DNA of 64,000 nucleotides from Panicum virgatum. Lineage: Eukaryota; Streptophyta; Magnoliopsida; Poales; Poaceae. Below the pieces are notes generated by a model, which saw only the letters and a list, made by a program, of their open reading frames with translations, made no database searches and was not told where the DNA came from. Where the stretch lies: the NCBI RefSeq assembly GCF_016808335.1, contig NC_053153.1, positions 15,945,033 to 16,009,032 on the forward strand. The letters run 5' to 3'. The translations under genes and the position numbers were made by a program. Of the stretch, positions 1 through 11,462 are shown piece by piece (position 1 is the stretch's first letter; every line of letters begins with the position of its first letter).

Positions 1-98
1 CAAAGACATCCCCATGTAAGAGTTATTCCGTACGATATTGTTGTTTTCTCTATTCCAATATATTGCTTACATACTCGGTTGCACATGCAGCGTCCTAG

Positions 99-1174
99 TG
101 GATGATGTTCGGATCAAGCACTCCAAAGCTACAGTACCTTGCCATGTGACTTGTTTCACAATGTTGTTCGTCCAGTGGATGCGAGCGGAATTGGAGTACT
201 TTTGCCTTGCTGCATACAGGTTCGCAAGCGGTTGTCGCACAAGAAACTTAACAAGCTTGTCTATGTCAATTACAATCTTCGTCTGCGACTTGAGGAGGTC
301 TCCGGCCCACCGATGCGTGAAGAAGGTGATTTTTTTTACCAGCTGGCACATCTTTTATTCTATGATGAGAATAATCCGGTGTGGGAATGGATGGAATATG
401 GTAGATCTAACCGGGCTCCAGTTCTGGACGAGGATGATGACGACGGAGACGTCCCTCTCCCGTCCCATATTGTCAAATATCAAATAAACCTCTCAGATCT
501 ACGTGATGCTACAGGGGATGATTGCATCAGCGATTGGGCACGTAAACATGTGGGCGACAATCACCTAGGGAAGAGGAAGTTCCAGAAAGGGACTACGAAG
601 GGTGACCCGAAGCGTCAAAAAGGAAAAGGAAAAGCAACAGCAAAACCAGTGAGCAGCGACACCGACACTGATGATGGCGATAGTCAGCGTAGTCCACCGT
701 ATCAGGAGTCTAAGGATAGCAGCTCGGCTGATGATGGTGATGATAGTGACGGTGCTGATGCTGGTGGTGGTGGTGGTGATGATGATGGTGGTAGTGGTGG
801 TGCTGGTGGTGTTCGTTTCACAGGTATATATTGCACCTACATATGCACACATGTTTCTGACTATGAGTACTAATTATGATATATGGTTGATTGCAGGGGA
901 GACTCAGTTTACACATGCTACTCAGGACTCCGACCATGGAGCACCGCAATCGCAGAGGAGAACGGTTGGACCGACGGACTACGACACTCCACAGTACTCT
1001 TCTTCCTCCTACAGTGATACCTCGCAGTCTTTTCACTATCCCATACCTGACATCAGCATGCAGCCACCGACAAGATGGGTGTACGAATGGGAAGACCCCC
1101 CATTTTTACACTATGTTAGTTCAGGAATTGGAGATAACATCGGCGTGGACGGGCCAAATTTGACAACAATATAA
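99..1174 (+). pseudogene. hAT transposase C-terminal region (hATC dimerisation), degenerate
   Basis: From 99 the plus strand reads as the classic hAT C-terminal block: W-x-x-F-G, then L-x-L-V-S-Q-C, then SSSGCERNWSTFALLHT, followed one frame later by the segment ending LVYVNYNLRLR. After that come an acidic, Lys-rich and Gly/Asp-rich tail and a second exon (897-1174) ending in a stop. Exon 1 ends at 823 with donor GT at 824; the acceptor AG is at 895-896. The copy is broken: an in-frame TGA near 147 and a frameshift near 220, between the CERNW block and the following block. The Gly/Asp run around 745-810 is a GGT/GAT simple repeat. The N-terminal part, including the zinc finger and most of the catalytic region, is off the left edge. 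The family call is secure from the CERNW block; activity is excluded for this copy. Confidence 0.8.
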
Positions 1175-1263
1175 GGCTGAGCTGCTTAGAGTGCGAGGTT
1201 TGAATGTGATGTCCACCACCGAATACCAAATCACGTCCCAAATGGGGGTCTTCCCATTCGTAC
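1081..1263. repeat. 20-bp perfect inverted repeat joining coding end and 3' UTR of the hAT gene
   Basis: Positions 1081-1100, inside the last transposase exon (encoding VYEWEDP), are the exact reverse complement of 1244-1263, which lie beyond the stop codon. The spacer is 143 bp. After one C of difference the match continues for about four more bases. A transcript running through both could fold into a hairpin with a 20-bp stem. Confidence 0.85.
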
Positions 1264-1723
1264 GTTGAACTTTTATTGATGTGTATCAGTGTATGCATGA
1301 TTATGACTATAGTATTTGTATGCACGCTTATTACTATTATATTTGTATGTATGATTATAAATTGTTGATTTGGTGTGGTCTTTTACATTAATATGTGCAT
1401 AGCTCATGCTAATCGGTTTTTTTGTTGCTTTTGTGTGGTCTTTTAAATTAATATGTGCATCGCGTCCCAAAATTTTCATTTATTTCACACAAGGGAACCA
1501 CTTTAAAACCGTCGGTTTTTTGTTCAAATTCCCGGTTACCTATCAAACCAGAGCGGTTTATTGGCCTAATCGGGTGGCTAACCCGTGGAAACCGGTTGAA
1601 CTGTCATTTTTTGTTTGAAATTTGAATTTAACCGGTTTTTTCCGGTTACCGGTCAAACCGGTTCGGTTTACCGGAACCGGACGGCGGCGGTTTCATTCTA
1701 CCGGTCGGGAAAAAAAAACCCTG

Positions 1724-2087
1724 CCTCAAATATTAACACCACCAATAGCACACCTCTAAAAGAAGCATCGTGGTTAAAAAAAAATTTGGGCATTGCAATT
1801 GGATCCTAAAACTTAAATTCGCTGTTGGTAGAGCATACTAGTATCTAGTCAGCGAGGCCATATACGGAGAACAGTGCCTCCATTTCAGAAGGAGAACTAG
1901 ACTGTACTCGTACAAGGTAGAAAGAAACCGAACAACATACGGTAGAGTACATTGTTGTGCTGTACCCAGTACAATGGATCACGCAGTACACACAGCCTTT
2001 TTTTTTCCCATCATCACTAACCGCAATGTTTGCTTGCACGACTCGAGAAGTTACAAATACGAAATGGCACGGCCTGTGTCGCGAGCC
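1724..2087. other. Intergenic spacer, upstream region of the VAN3-binding protein gene
   Basis: No gene or repeat is recognised between the hAT end and the TATA box at 2088. The spacer is a mixed-composition promoter-proximal region. Confidence 0.5.
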
Positions 2088-2094
2088 TATAAAA
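2088..2094 (+). promoter_or_regulatory. TATA box of the VAN3-binding protein gene
   Basis: TATAAAA lies 162 bp before the start codon at 2250. It is followed by a CT-rich leader (CCCTCCCTCC at 2129 onward), common in plant 5' UTRs. Transcription would start near 2120. Inferred from sequence only. Confidence 0.6.
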
Positions 2095-2249
2095 CCACCG
2101 GAGGCCTTAACCACCCGCATTGCCCACTCTCCCTCCGACCCTCCCTCCCTCCCTCTCTCCTCTTCCGGTCACAGGTGGTAAGTGGTAACGCGCCCACTCA
2201 CTCCCTCGCATCACACTCTCCTCGGCTCCTCCATAACTGCCCCGCGCGC

Positions 2250-5200
2250 ATGGGCGATCCGCGGGCCCGCCCGTCCGCCGTGGCCGCCGGCGAGCTGCGG
2301 CCGCCGGAGCCGCCGCTGGACCCGCTCGAGTTCCTGTCGCGGTCCTGGAGCGCGTCCGGGCGCGCGTTCGCGCCCCCGCCGCCGACGCCGCCCCCCGCCG
2401 CGCTCGTCAGCCCCATCGCCGAGGACGCCGCGTGCGAGCTCGAGGACTGCGGGGTCGCCGCCGCCGCGACCGGGAGCTCCTTCTCCTTCGCGTCCGCGGC
2501 CACGTCGCAGCTCATCATGGAACGGATCCTCGCGCAGTCCGTGAGAGCCTCGTCCTGCCTTGACTTCTTCCTCTTCCCTCCTGTCCCATCTTGTTGCCCC
2601 CAGCTCCTAAATGGCTCCTCGTTTTTCAAAGAAAAATTTGTCTCTTTTCAATCGTTGCTAGAGATCTCCCTTCTGTTTTGGCAATATCTGGACAACTTAG
2701 TGTTCTTCGGTCATGTTTATTTTGCCGATGTCTCCTCCTTTTCCCGAACTGCATTTCGCTGCAGATTGGCTGGTTCCATATGTCCTACAGAAACATTTTG
2801 GTAAACTTTCATGGGAATTGATGGATCTTTCCGACATCTGCACATCTGGTTAGCTTGCCATTTTTTTTTATTAATCAACTCTTTCCCAGTACATGAGCTC
2901 TCCTTCTGGGTTCTCTTTGACCCCATGTTGGGACAAGGAGAAACGTCCAAAGGAGAGATTCTTTTTCTGCCAAGGCCGGAAAAAGAAGTGTAATCCCCAC
3001 CAATTTCATTTTAACACGCAGCATAGTCGCCATTAATAATCAGGCATCGTCCATCAAGCAGCACCAATCAATTCCTCATTCATCCAACATGCCTTTTTGT
3101 CCCCGGAGAAAACAAGATTTCATTTACCTTTTTTGCTCGCAGCAATTTGACGCCTTTCTGAAACATGGTGTCTGAAACATGCTTGTTGTGTTGCCATCCT
3201 GCAGCAGGAAGTGGCGCCGCTCACCTCCGGCCGTCTCTCGCACAGCAGCGGCCCCCTCAACGGCGGCGGCTCCCTCTCCGACAGCCCGCCGGTCTCGCCG
3301 GAGATCGATGACGCAAAGGTCCGTTCCTGTCTTGTCACCTTCTTGTTCCTCTTACCTCGAGTACCAGCTGTGTTGTGCCTTCGAGATGGTAGCACAGCTT
3401 CTCTGCAATTTTTTAATTGCCAGAACTGTACTGGTCTGGCAGTAACCTGCAGTTTCTTACAGCACCTGTTTGGCTCACTTGCTGTTGAAAGTTGAGCCGT
3501 AATAGAAGCCATTAGATTAAATTAGCTGTTTTTAATGTGTTAATTTTATAATAATAATCAGAGGGGGGAGATAATCCAAGGCGTTGCTTTTACTGCCGGG
3601 CTAGTGGACGCACTGTGTGCGTGTTGGTGCGTGAGATTCTTTACATCTTCCTGCATATGTGTGCTTTCTCTTTTGGGAGGGAAATCATTTCTGTGTGCTC
3701 CATGGCTCACACCTCACACACACACTGCTAACGAAAAGGGAAAGAGAATGAAGCTTTTGTGCCGAGCTATTTTTTTTCTCTCTTGTGTTTGATATGCTTA
3801 GTCTTTTTTGAGTAATAACTTCAGGTTCCCCAGTCTTTTGCTCTGTTCTTTTTTTTAGAAACAGTTTCTGTTTTGTGTTGTACCGTGTGCTAAGGTAAAC
3901 AGTAACTTGTCAAAACAATTTTTTACAAGTTTATACTAGTAATATGCAGTAACAATATGCAACGTAGTAGCTTCGGTTAGTTTTGCCTGTATTTCCGTAG
4001 ACGGCAGAGTGATTCACTTGGCAGTGGTAAAAAAAAGCTCACAAGCATATGATTCTCTTGAAGAGAAGGGAGAGACCAGACCAGCCATCGGAAGCTGTGG
4101 GTCTGCCTGGGACAAAGCGACCAGCCTTGCAGCCTTCCCTGTGCCGGGCACCAAATTTTCTAGAGAGATGGGTTGGAGAAAGAGAACAAGAAACAAAGCT
4201 CGACAAAGAAGAACCCGTTTCGTAGGCGTGCCTTTCGCGCCTTCCGATAAAACCCCCGACTTGCAAGCCCTTTGCTTTTTCCCCACAGCTTTTGTTTGGC
4301 CCAATCCGTCGTGCTTGCTCCCCCTGAGAGTTCGTGTTTCTCCTGTGAGCTCTCGCCGTCGCGGTCATGCCCCACGGTGCCTGTGCGCGCGCGCAGGGGT
4401 AGCGTAATCTTTTGTCATGGAGGCGTCTCTTTCCCTCTCCCCACAGTCCCACACCGACAGCTCCTGCGTTGCAGCTCGACGTCCCTGTCCGGTCACATGA
4501 ACAAGATGCAGCGGACCTTCCTCTGTTTGTTCTCCTGCTTTGCCCCATGGCACACCAAGTGATGGCGAAATCTCCATTTGCAAATTTGCCTGATTACCTG
4601 AACAAGCAAACAGCTTCACTCATCGTTCACCTACAAATTTGTATGGTTGATACAGACATGTTATTCAGCTGGGGCTTGGGGCAAGAACCCTCCTTTTTCC
4701 TAGATGTAGGATCCTTGTAGTAGCAATCAGCTAGTCAAGAAAAGCGCCTCCTTTCCCTGCCTTCCATGCTCTTGTTTGTGTGCCTCATTCCTCCCTGTAC
4801 CTCCGCCACTGTGCAAGTGGTTGGATGTTCCTCGCGACAATTATTGCTTGTTCCAATTTCCATATTCTGATCGCCAAGCATGTTTCCTCCGAAATGATAG
4901 GGGGCTCGTATGATTTCTCGCAAGCAATCACAAAAATGAGCTCCAAGGAGAAACTTCCCAGTTTGACTCATTCAGTTCAGATAGACCTGAAATGAAGCCT
5001 GTGAGTTGGTTTTTGTCACCTGGCAAATTCCAAATCTGGTGCCTGAAAAGAACCTCTACCAACTCATGTTGCAAGCAATGTGGAATGCCTCCAGAGGTTC
5101 AGCTGTTTGCCCCATAGCTCACCCATGTTTTTGGTTCCTGAGGGACAAAATGGGCCAAGAATTGCCCCACGCCACTGCCGTTCCACATGCCCCAAGAAAG

Positions 5201-7978
5201 ACAAAGCCTTATGAGATGTCATGGTCAAAGATCTGATTAGGATAGCCAAAGCAAAGCCCCCACACACCGCAGGGGGTCACTCTGGCCATTTCCCCCTAGG
5301 CTAATCACAGTCCTATCTCCGAGCGGCAGCCCAGCAGAGCTAGGATCCGATGGATTTTGCTGTTTGCTCTGGCCTCTGGGGTAGTAGAGTACCAGTAGCC
5401 TATACCGTATGCTAGTACTCCTGGTGGAGTATACCATAAAGAAGTTTGATTCCCGGTACCGTCTCAGCGCCTGCACTGCAGCCAGCCGGTCTCCTGCCTG
5501 CACAAGCAAACACTGCAGCGTGTCCAGTCGGCTGGCAGCCCATGTCACCCTACCCCCTCTGCCCATCACCCGCTCTGGGTGAAAGGCAGCGGCGGCAGGC
5601 ATGGCATGCTCGCAGTCCGTGCCGTCGCGGCATCGTGAGGCTGGCTGGGCCTTTTCGGTCCCTAATCGAGTGTTATTCCCTCCAGCTTTTCTAATCCTAG
5701 CGTAATCATGGGCTCTTTAGCTGATCTAGGGCGAGCATTATCCTCCCCAATGCCTCATCATTGTGTCCATTGTCTCCTGTGTGGCTCTCTTGTACTGCAT
5801 TGTTTGGTGCTTACCGGTGTCTGAAACGGAATATTGGCAGGCTTTAGCTTTCAGGCTTGCTGTCGGTTTAGGCCGTGTTTAGCTTTCAGTCTTGCTGTCG
5901 GTTTAGGCCGTGTTCAGTTCCGATGCAAAAAAAAATTTCAAAAGAATCTTACTAATTTGAAGTACTAAATGAAGTCTATTTATAAAACTTTTTACACAAA
6001 TGAGTTGTAAATTACGAGACGAATCTAATGATGCTAATTAATTCATGATTAATCAATAATTAGTGGATGATTACTGTAGTGATATCACTGTTGCAAATCA
6101 TGGATTAAGTAGGCTCATTAGATTCGTCTCGCGATTTACAGCCCATCTATGCAAAAAGTTTTGTAAATAGACTTCATTTAGTACTCTATGCATGTGTCGA
6201 AATATTTGATGTGATGTTTTTTTTTTGCGTTTACGGAGTTTACGGGTCGGATCTAAACAGGGCCTTAACAATGTGCAGTGCTAAGCATAGTGGTTTGGGT
6301 ACTGGCTGTGGCTGATGAACTGCACCTTTCTTGAGTGATCAGTTCACAACAGTAGGTTAAGGACCCATCTCTGGGAACTGGAACCGTTCTGTCAATTCAA
6401 GGTGGTACCCCATTGTGGTTGTTGCAATCGAGAAAATTGACACATGACACAACACCTTCACTGCATGGAATTTGTACCTTCACCACATTTTTCCGGCTGA
6501 TTGAATGCACTATGTTTGTTTTTTCTGGTTCACAGTACATCAGTGATAACTGTAAACAAGGACCAAATTTTGGCGAAATTTAGCAGTGCTCTAATTGGAT
6601 TCTTTCAAAATTACGCAGTACTGCAGAGCAGTGAGCACGCCGAAGCCTCAGGCATACCGGCCAGGCAACAAGACGGTGGGCCGGTGGCTCAAGGATCGGA
6701 AGGAGAAGAAGAAAGAGGAGACGCGGGCGCACAACGCGCAGGTCCACGCCGCCGTCTCGGTCGCGGCGGTGGCAGCTGCGGTGGCGGCCGTAGCTGCTGC
6801 GACCGCTGCGGCGTCAGGGTCCGGCAAGGACGATCATGCCGCTCGCACTGACATGGCCGTTGCCTCGGCGGCTACGCTCGTTGCAGCACAGTGCGTCGAG
6901 GCCGCGGAGGCCATGGGTGCCGAGCGCGAGCACCTGGAGGCCGTTGTTGGGTCCGCTGTGAACGTCCGGACGCCTGGGGACATCATCACAGTCACGGCTG
7001 CCGCTGCCACCGGTGTGTTACCACCACCATATGGAATGATCTGCGCTTCCTCTGATCCTAACATATAGATGTAACAACTGGTGATGTTTCCGCCATAGCA
7101 GCGTTAAGAGGCGCGGCGACGTTGAAGGCGAGGGCTCTGAAGGAGGTGTGGAACATCGCGGCGGTGATCCCGGTGGAGAAGGGAACGGTGGGCGGCGGAG
7201 GGCACCACCAGAAGCACGGCGCGCCGAAGCAGCAGCACCGCAAGCTGGAGAGCAACGGCAGCAGCATCAGCGACGACGTCTCCCTCGAGGAGGAGAACAA
7301 CTTCCTGGGCATCTGCAGCCAGGAGCTGCTCGCTCGCGGCACCGAGCTGCTCAAACGCACCCGGAAAGGTAACGGCGGCCTCTGCAATCATCATTTGTTC
7401 CGGGTGATGATGCCCTGTTGGAAGGGATGCACTGATGTTTCCTTTTTACCTTTCATTCACAGGCGCCCTGCACTGGAAGGTTGCGTCGGTGTACATCAAC
7501 CGGATGGGCCTGGTAAAAATGATTTGATTATTTCTGTTCATGAACTGGTGGTGGCTTCTAACCTTGTGGCGACAATTGTGATGTTTTTGCTTACCAAGAT
7601 GTTTTGGCATTTGGTTTTCGCAGGTGATGCTGAAAATGAAGAGCCGGCATGTCGCGGGGACGATCACCAAGAAGAAGAAAAGTAAGGGGCAGCCAAACAA
7701 TCAAAACTCGTAGCAGCCATCGTCCACGGCAGTGTTTACTGACGGTCCGCGCCGCTGGCTGCCGTGCAGGTGTGGTGATCGACGTGTGCCGCGACGTCCC
7801 GGCGTGGCCCGGGCGGCACCTGCTGGAGGACGGCGAGCACCGGCGCTACTTCGGCCTGCGCACGGCGGAGCACCGGGTGATCGAGTTCGAGTGCACCAGC
7901 CAGCGGGAGTACGAGATGTGGACCAAGGGCGTGGCGCGGCTCCTGAGCCTCGCCGGCGAGCGGAAGCGCCTCGCGTGA
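2250..7978 (+). CDS. VAN3-binding protein / FORKED1-like protein (DUF828 and PH-like domain)
   Basis: Exons by eye: 2250-2540, 3205-3318, 6619-7012, 7102-7368, 7463-7512, 7624-7681 and 7770-7978, all with GT/AG introns and consistent phase, giving about 460 residues. Exon 1 has a [16 protein letters not shown] motif typical of the family N-terminus. Exons 2-3 carry [18 protein letters not shown] and the conserved [17 protein letters not shown] block, then an Ala-rich helical stretch (DUF828, to about residue 300). Exons 4-7 form the plant PH-like region (about 340-455), with [20 protein letters not shown] and [12 protein letters not shown]. Known relatives bind ARF-GAP VAN3/SFC and phosphoinositides at the trans-Golgi and help polarise PIN auxin carriers during vein patterning; that role here is inferred from family. 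The start is the first ATG in the GC-rich first exon, after a TATA box. Intron 2 is 3.3 kb and holds a Tourist MITE. No damage is seen. Confidence 0.88.
5843..5912. repeat. 35-bp tandem duplication at the left edge of a MITE
   Basis: The 35-bp unit starting TTTAGCTTTCAG at 5843 is repeated at 5878 with one difference (AGGC against AGTC). The second copy runs into the left end of the Tourist-like MITE at 5906, so the duplication includes a few bases of the element end. It may reflect replication slippage or an abortive excision footprint. Confidence 0.8.
5906..6264. mobile_element. Tourist-like (PIF/Harbinger) MITE in intron 2 of the VAN3-binding protein gene
   Basis: The 359-bp element starts GGCCGTGTTCAGTTCCGA and ends in the near reverse complement TCGGATCTAAACAGGGCC. 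Both sides carry TTA (5903-5905 and 6265-6267), the 3-bp duplication expected for Tourist/Harbinger. The interior is AT-rich with a long imperfect internal palindrome (GAGACGAATCTAATGATG on the left answered by TTAGATTCGTCTCGCG on the right). There is no coding capacity. Confidence 0.8.
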
Positions 7979-10173
7979 CGACGCCGACGACCTAGACCTA
8001 CCCCGCGCGACCCGTGCCGGCTGTCGCCGTCGTCGCCAACCTGCCGACGCGGTGGCCTGGGCGCCTCCGATCCAGGGGCCTCCCATCATCACCGCCCCGT
8101 TTGTTGTTTGCTAGGCTGTAGATGCCGCGAGGCCGGCGAAGGCAGCAGCGCGACATGGGCGCACAGGGATCATGTAGCTAGGTAGGGGGATCCTGTTGCT
8201 GTGTTAGGGCACAGGATTGGGTGAGTGAGTCGATCGATGGCGGTGTGGTTTCTGGGGAATGCGACGCCGGTGCGTGGGGTGCCATCCCTCAGTGATTCAG
8301 CGGCGAGGTTAAGGGCAGCAGCGCTTGCAGATCTCTCTCTGCCTGTGCTCTTCCCTCTTGCTCTGCCTCTCTTGTAAGTTTTGCTGCTGCTGCTGCTGCT
8401 TTTTTTTTCTTCTTCTTCTCTGGTTTGGGGTGTGGCCATACTGGAACTGTAGCTGGCAAAAGATAAGTGCTTTGTTCTGGTAGTAGTAGTAGTAACTCTG
8501 TAGTTACCGTAGTAAACACCGGGAAATTAAGCACATGTTCATTCCATCACACATTGTTCCTCTGAATGTTTCTCTGAAAGAGGCTGCCACGGCGGCGATC
8601 CGCTGCTGGCGGTGGCCGTTGCGGTTGTGAGAATCTTTGACTGGGGGGCAAAAGCTGCTTAGTCCCCGTGCCTTCACCGTCATCCTGCCGAGCCGACGGG
8701 GGAGGCCGAGGCCGTGGCCCCGGCGGCAACGGCAACAGCAGCGAGGCTGGCCCGTCGCCTCAATGAATTCCCTGGGGCCCGGCGCCAGATGATCTTGTTT
8801 CGTCGCCTCCATTCTCCACTGTCCCTGTCCTCTTCCTGCTTCCTCCTGGAGCTCTCGTTGCGATCGATCACCCCAGCACAGCGCAGCACAGCGCAGCGCT
8901 CCTGTGCAGGCTGTAGGGCGACGCAGCAACTTGCCGCTCCTGATGGCGGCGGTTCCAGGACCACGCCGCCGCCTGATCATTGGACAGCTCGGGTCAGGAC
9001 CATGCCACACCAATGTCAGCACGCAGAAGTAGGTGCCGGCTACTCGGATTTTGTACTCTTGTGCAGCAGCAGCAGCAGCAGCATGTACAGTAATTCGGAC
9101 TGTAGTATGAACATTCTGAGATGGGTGTCGAGATCTTCAAAGATCGTCTCGATCGGCTGCAAAGATCGTGCTTCAAGGCTTGAGCTCTGCTCTGCCTGTG
9201 TGCAAAAGCTGCTCATGAGTGTGCGCGCTCGCGAGCGAGCGAGCGACGATGTTCTTTCTTTCTTTGCCGTGCTCGAGATCGGTGACCCAAAGATCCATCC
9301 CTCTTTTCCTTTCCCAGCTTTTCTTGCAACACAAAGTCACGAACACAAGAACAGAGAGCGAGCGGTGACTGCCGATTCCGATGCAACTACTACTGCGGGA
9401 GAAAGAAACACACAGGATTGGGATGAACGGACTCGCAGGCCGAGGTTTGTTTGGAGCACGGATCTGATTGATCCGATGCAAAGGGACGGACGGGCACAGC
9501 GTCAGCATCAATGATCACCGCCAGCGCCCGGGCCTCGGGCACCGGGACGGGAGAATCTGCCGCTTTGCCTCTTTCCCTGCTCTGCTCGGGGAGGCGTGAA
9601 AGAGCTCCGCGCCGTCAGATCGCTGAAGCCGGGCGAGGGGTGTCGAGGCTCTTGTGATCCAGCCGAGACGGATGCGACCGGGGGAGGAACAGAGGAAGGG
9701 TTGGCCGGTTGGGATCCGGACGACGACGAGGTCAATTCCGGCGGTCACTCGGACCGTCAGATCGGATGCTGCGCGCCGGAGCCCTGCAGCTGCAGGGCCC
9801 TTTTGGCACATCGGATTGGACGCGCAGGGCCCCGGCCCCTGCCCCGAGGGGAGGGCTCGCACGCCGACCCGGCGAGCCGAGAGCCTTTGTGTTGCGTCGA
9901 GCAACAGTCACATGCGCGCCGTGGCCAAAGGTCCGGTCATCCGGTCACTGCTTGAGTGCTTGTACATTCGATTTCTTCAAAAAAAAAAAGTTCTTGTACA
10001 TTCTCAGACGCCGCAGATGTAAAGACAGTGCTCGTACAGCTGTCTCCGGCGACGAGGGCAGTGCGGCGCCCGGCCGGGCGATCGGCAGCAGCGCGTACGG
10101 AGTAGGAGCTGCTCGCCGAGCACGAACCCCTGTTTCCTGCGCCGCGGCGCGCGCACGGGACGGGGCTTGGCAA
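7979..10173. other. 3' UTR and intergenic region, no gene recognised
   Basis: The first several hundred bases are presumably the 3' UTR of the VAN3-binding protein gene. They include short GCT (8380-8400), TTC and GTA/AGT microsatellite runs near 8470-8490 and a CAG run near 9065-9082. Long open frames on both strands between 8.5 and 10.2 kb show no domain-like composition, and I regard them as chance frames in GC-rich DNA. Confidence 0.5.
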
Positions 10174-10330
10174 GGTTCTAAATAGCCGGCTATAATTTTC
10201 GCTATAGATGGCTATAGCTTCCAGGAAAGACAATCGCTATGGCATTTAGCCCGCTAAATGCCGGCTATAGTCCGCTAAATGCCGTAACGGTAGCCTTGCC
10301 GCTAAATGACTTAGCTGGCGATTTAAAACC
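10174..10330. mobile_element. Short MITE-like element with GGTTYTAAAT termini
   Basis: The ends GGTTCTAAATAGCCGGCTA (10174 onward) and, read inversely from 10330, GGTTTTAAATCGCCAGCTA are imperfect inverted repeats of about 19 bp. The interior repeats CGCTATAG and CCGCTAAATGCC motifs. No clear target-site duplication was found, so the superfamily is uncertain. Confidence 0.6.
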
Positions 10331-11184
10331 ATGGGCTCGGTACTTGGGCGCAGTTGGCGGCCCGTACGGTGGCCGGGGCCGGGGCAGGCGGCATGCAGGC
10401 ATCTCTTTCGCCTTACGGCTTGGGAATTCCAGTCGTGGTGGTGCTGCGGCGGTCGTCGTCGCCGGTGGGAACAGAACATCGTGGATCCGGACGAGGACCC
10501 AGGCAGCCGACTGGTGTGTGCACACGCGTTGCCTTTCCTTCATCTTTACGGGAAAGCAGCGGCCGGCGATCCGTTTTGGAATCCAATCCGACGAGTTGTT
10601 GCGTTGTTTCCGTTGGCCCAAGCTGCCTCCTTCTCTTTTCTTTTCCTTTTTTATTGAGGTGATGACTGAAAGTTCTGCTCCGGCGACGACTATTTTGGAT
10701 TTGGAAACGAGACCTAGTTGGAGCTCCGCCATGGGCCATGGCAGCATGGCAAGAACCGACCATGCCGGCACAACAAGTAACGCATGGGAACTTTACACCG
10801 CAAATCTAATTTTACACGCGAGCGCTAGCGAGCGTTCCAGCGCGCGATTTCCCGACCAGCCTCCACGTGCGTGGACCCTACCAAGTACCAGCTTGCATTT
10901 ACGTTTTCCCCTTCTCTGCTGGATGTGTCTTATATCTTTCTCACATATTTTTTTTCATCATTATCCTTCACAACGCCACAGCGGGGGTACAGAGGCCTGC
11001 AGCCCTGCACGCTGCCCACGGTGGTCGATGCAATGCGGCCCGGAGCTTCGCGCGCACTATCTCGGCAGAGTGGCGAACCAGGTGAAAAGGCAGGAGCCTG
11101 GCAAGCTTGTGGAGGTGGGAGTGCTTTTTTTTTCTTTCCTTTTCTTTCTTCCATAAAGTTAATGCAACAGACACGTACTGTAAC
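10331..11184. other. Intergenic, no gene recognised
   Basis: GC-rich then mixed sequence. Open frames on both strands, up to 305 codons on the plus strand, overlap each other and have no recognisable motif. A CT/T-rich run lies near 11125-11150. Confidence 0.45.
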
Positions 11185-11462
11185 TTTGTATTGGAGAAGT
11201 TATGTATATAACTTTTCTTTTATATATAAGTTTTGTCTTGTTTTTCTTTGCACAAGTTATATACATTAGTTTTATATAACTTTTTTTCGCTTCTTTTGCA
11301 TAAGTTATATCAATATTACTTCTTTGTATTGGAGAAGTTATGTATATAACTTTTCTTTTATATATAAGTTTTGTCTTGTTTTCTTTGCACAAGTTATATA
11401 CATTAGTTTTATATAACTTTTTTTTTGCTTCTTTTGCATAAGTTATATCAATATTACTTCTT
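11185..11462. repeat. Tandem duplication, two copies of a 138-bp AT-rich unit
   Basis: The unit starting TTTGTATTGGAGAAG at 11185 recurs at 11323, with the two copies nearly identical except in T-run length. Each unit contains several AAGTTATAT/ATAACTT inverted motifs, so each can fold. The high identity points to a recent duplication. Confidence 0.85.

Larger units (their letters stand above)
1..1723 (+). mobile_element. 3' portion of a hAT-superfamily transposon, cut by the left window edge
   Basis: The stretch holds the last two exons of a hAT transposase relic (99-1174), an AT-rich 3' region, and from about 1500 to 1715 a dense cluster of AACCGG/CCGGTT motifs. It ends in AAAAACCCTG at 1714-1723, which read on the other strand is CAGGG, the usual start of a hAT terminal inverted repeat. 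Clustered subterminal motifs are typical of hAT ends, where transposase binds. The left end and its 8-bp target duplication lie outside the window; if 1723 is right, the left copy should end in CCTCAAAT. The 3' boundary is an inference. Confidence 0.6.

Noticed and set aside
700..810. Gly/Asp-rich repeat as a CRISPR-like or satellite array
   Set aside because: It is a GGT/GAT simple repeat within the hAT transposase tail; no spaced repeats are present anywhere in the window.
8504..9514. Overlapping 172- and 266-codon frames on opposite strands
   Set aside because: No recognisable motif, no splice-supported extension, and mutual overlap typical of GC-rich non-coding DNA.
10239..11156. 305-codon plus-strand frame
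   Set aside because: It begins inside a MITE, changes composition along its length and has no domain signature.
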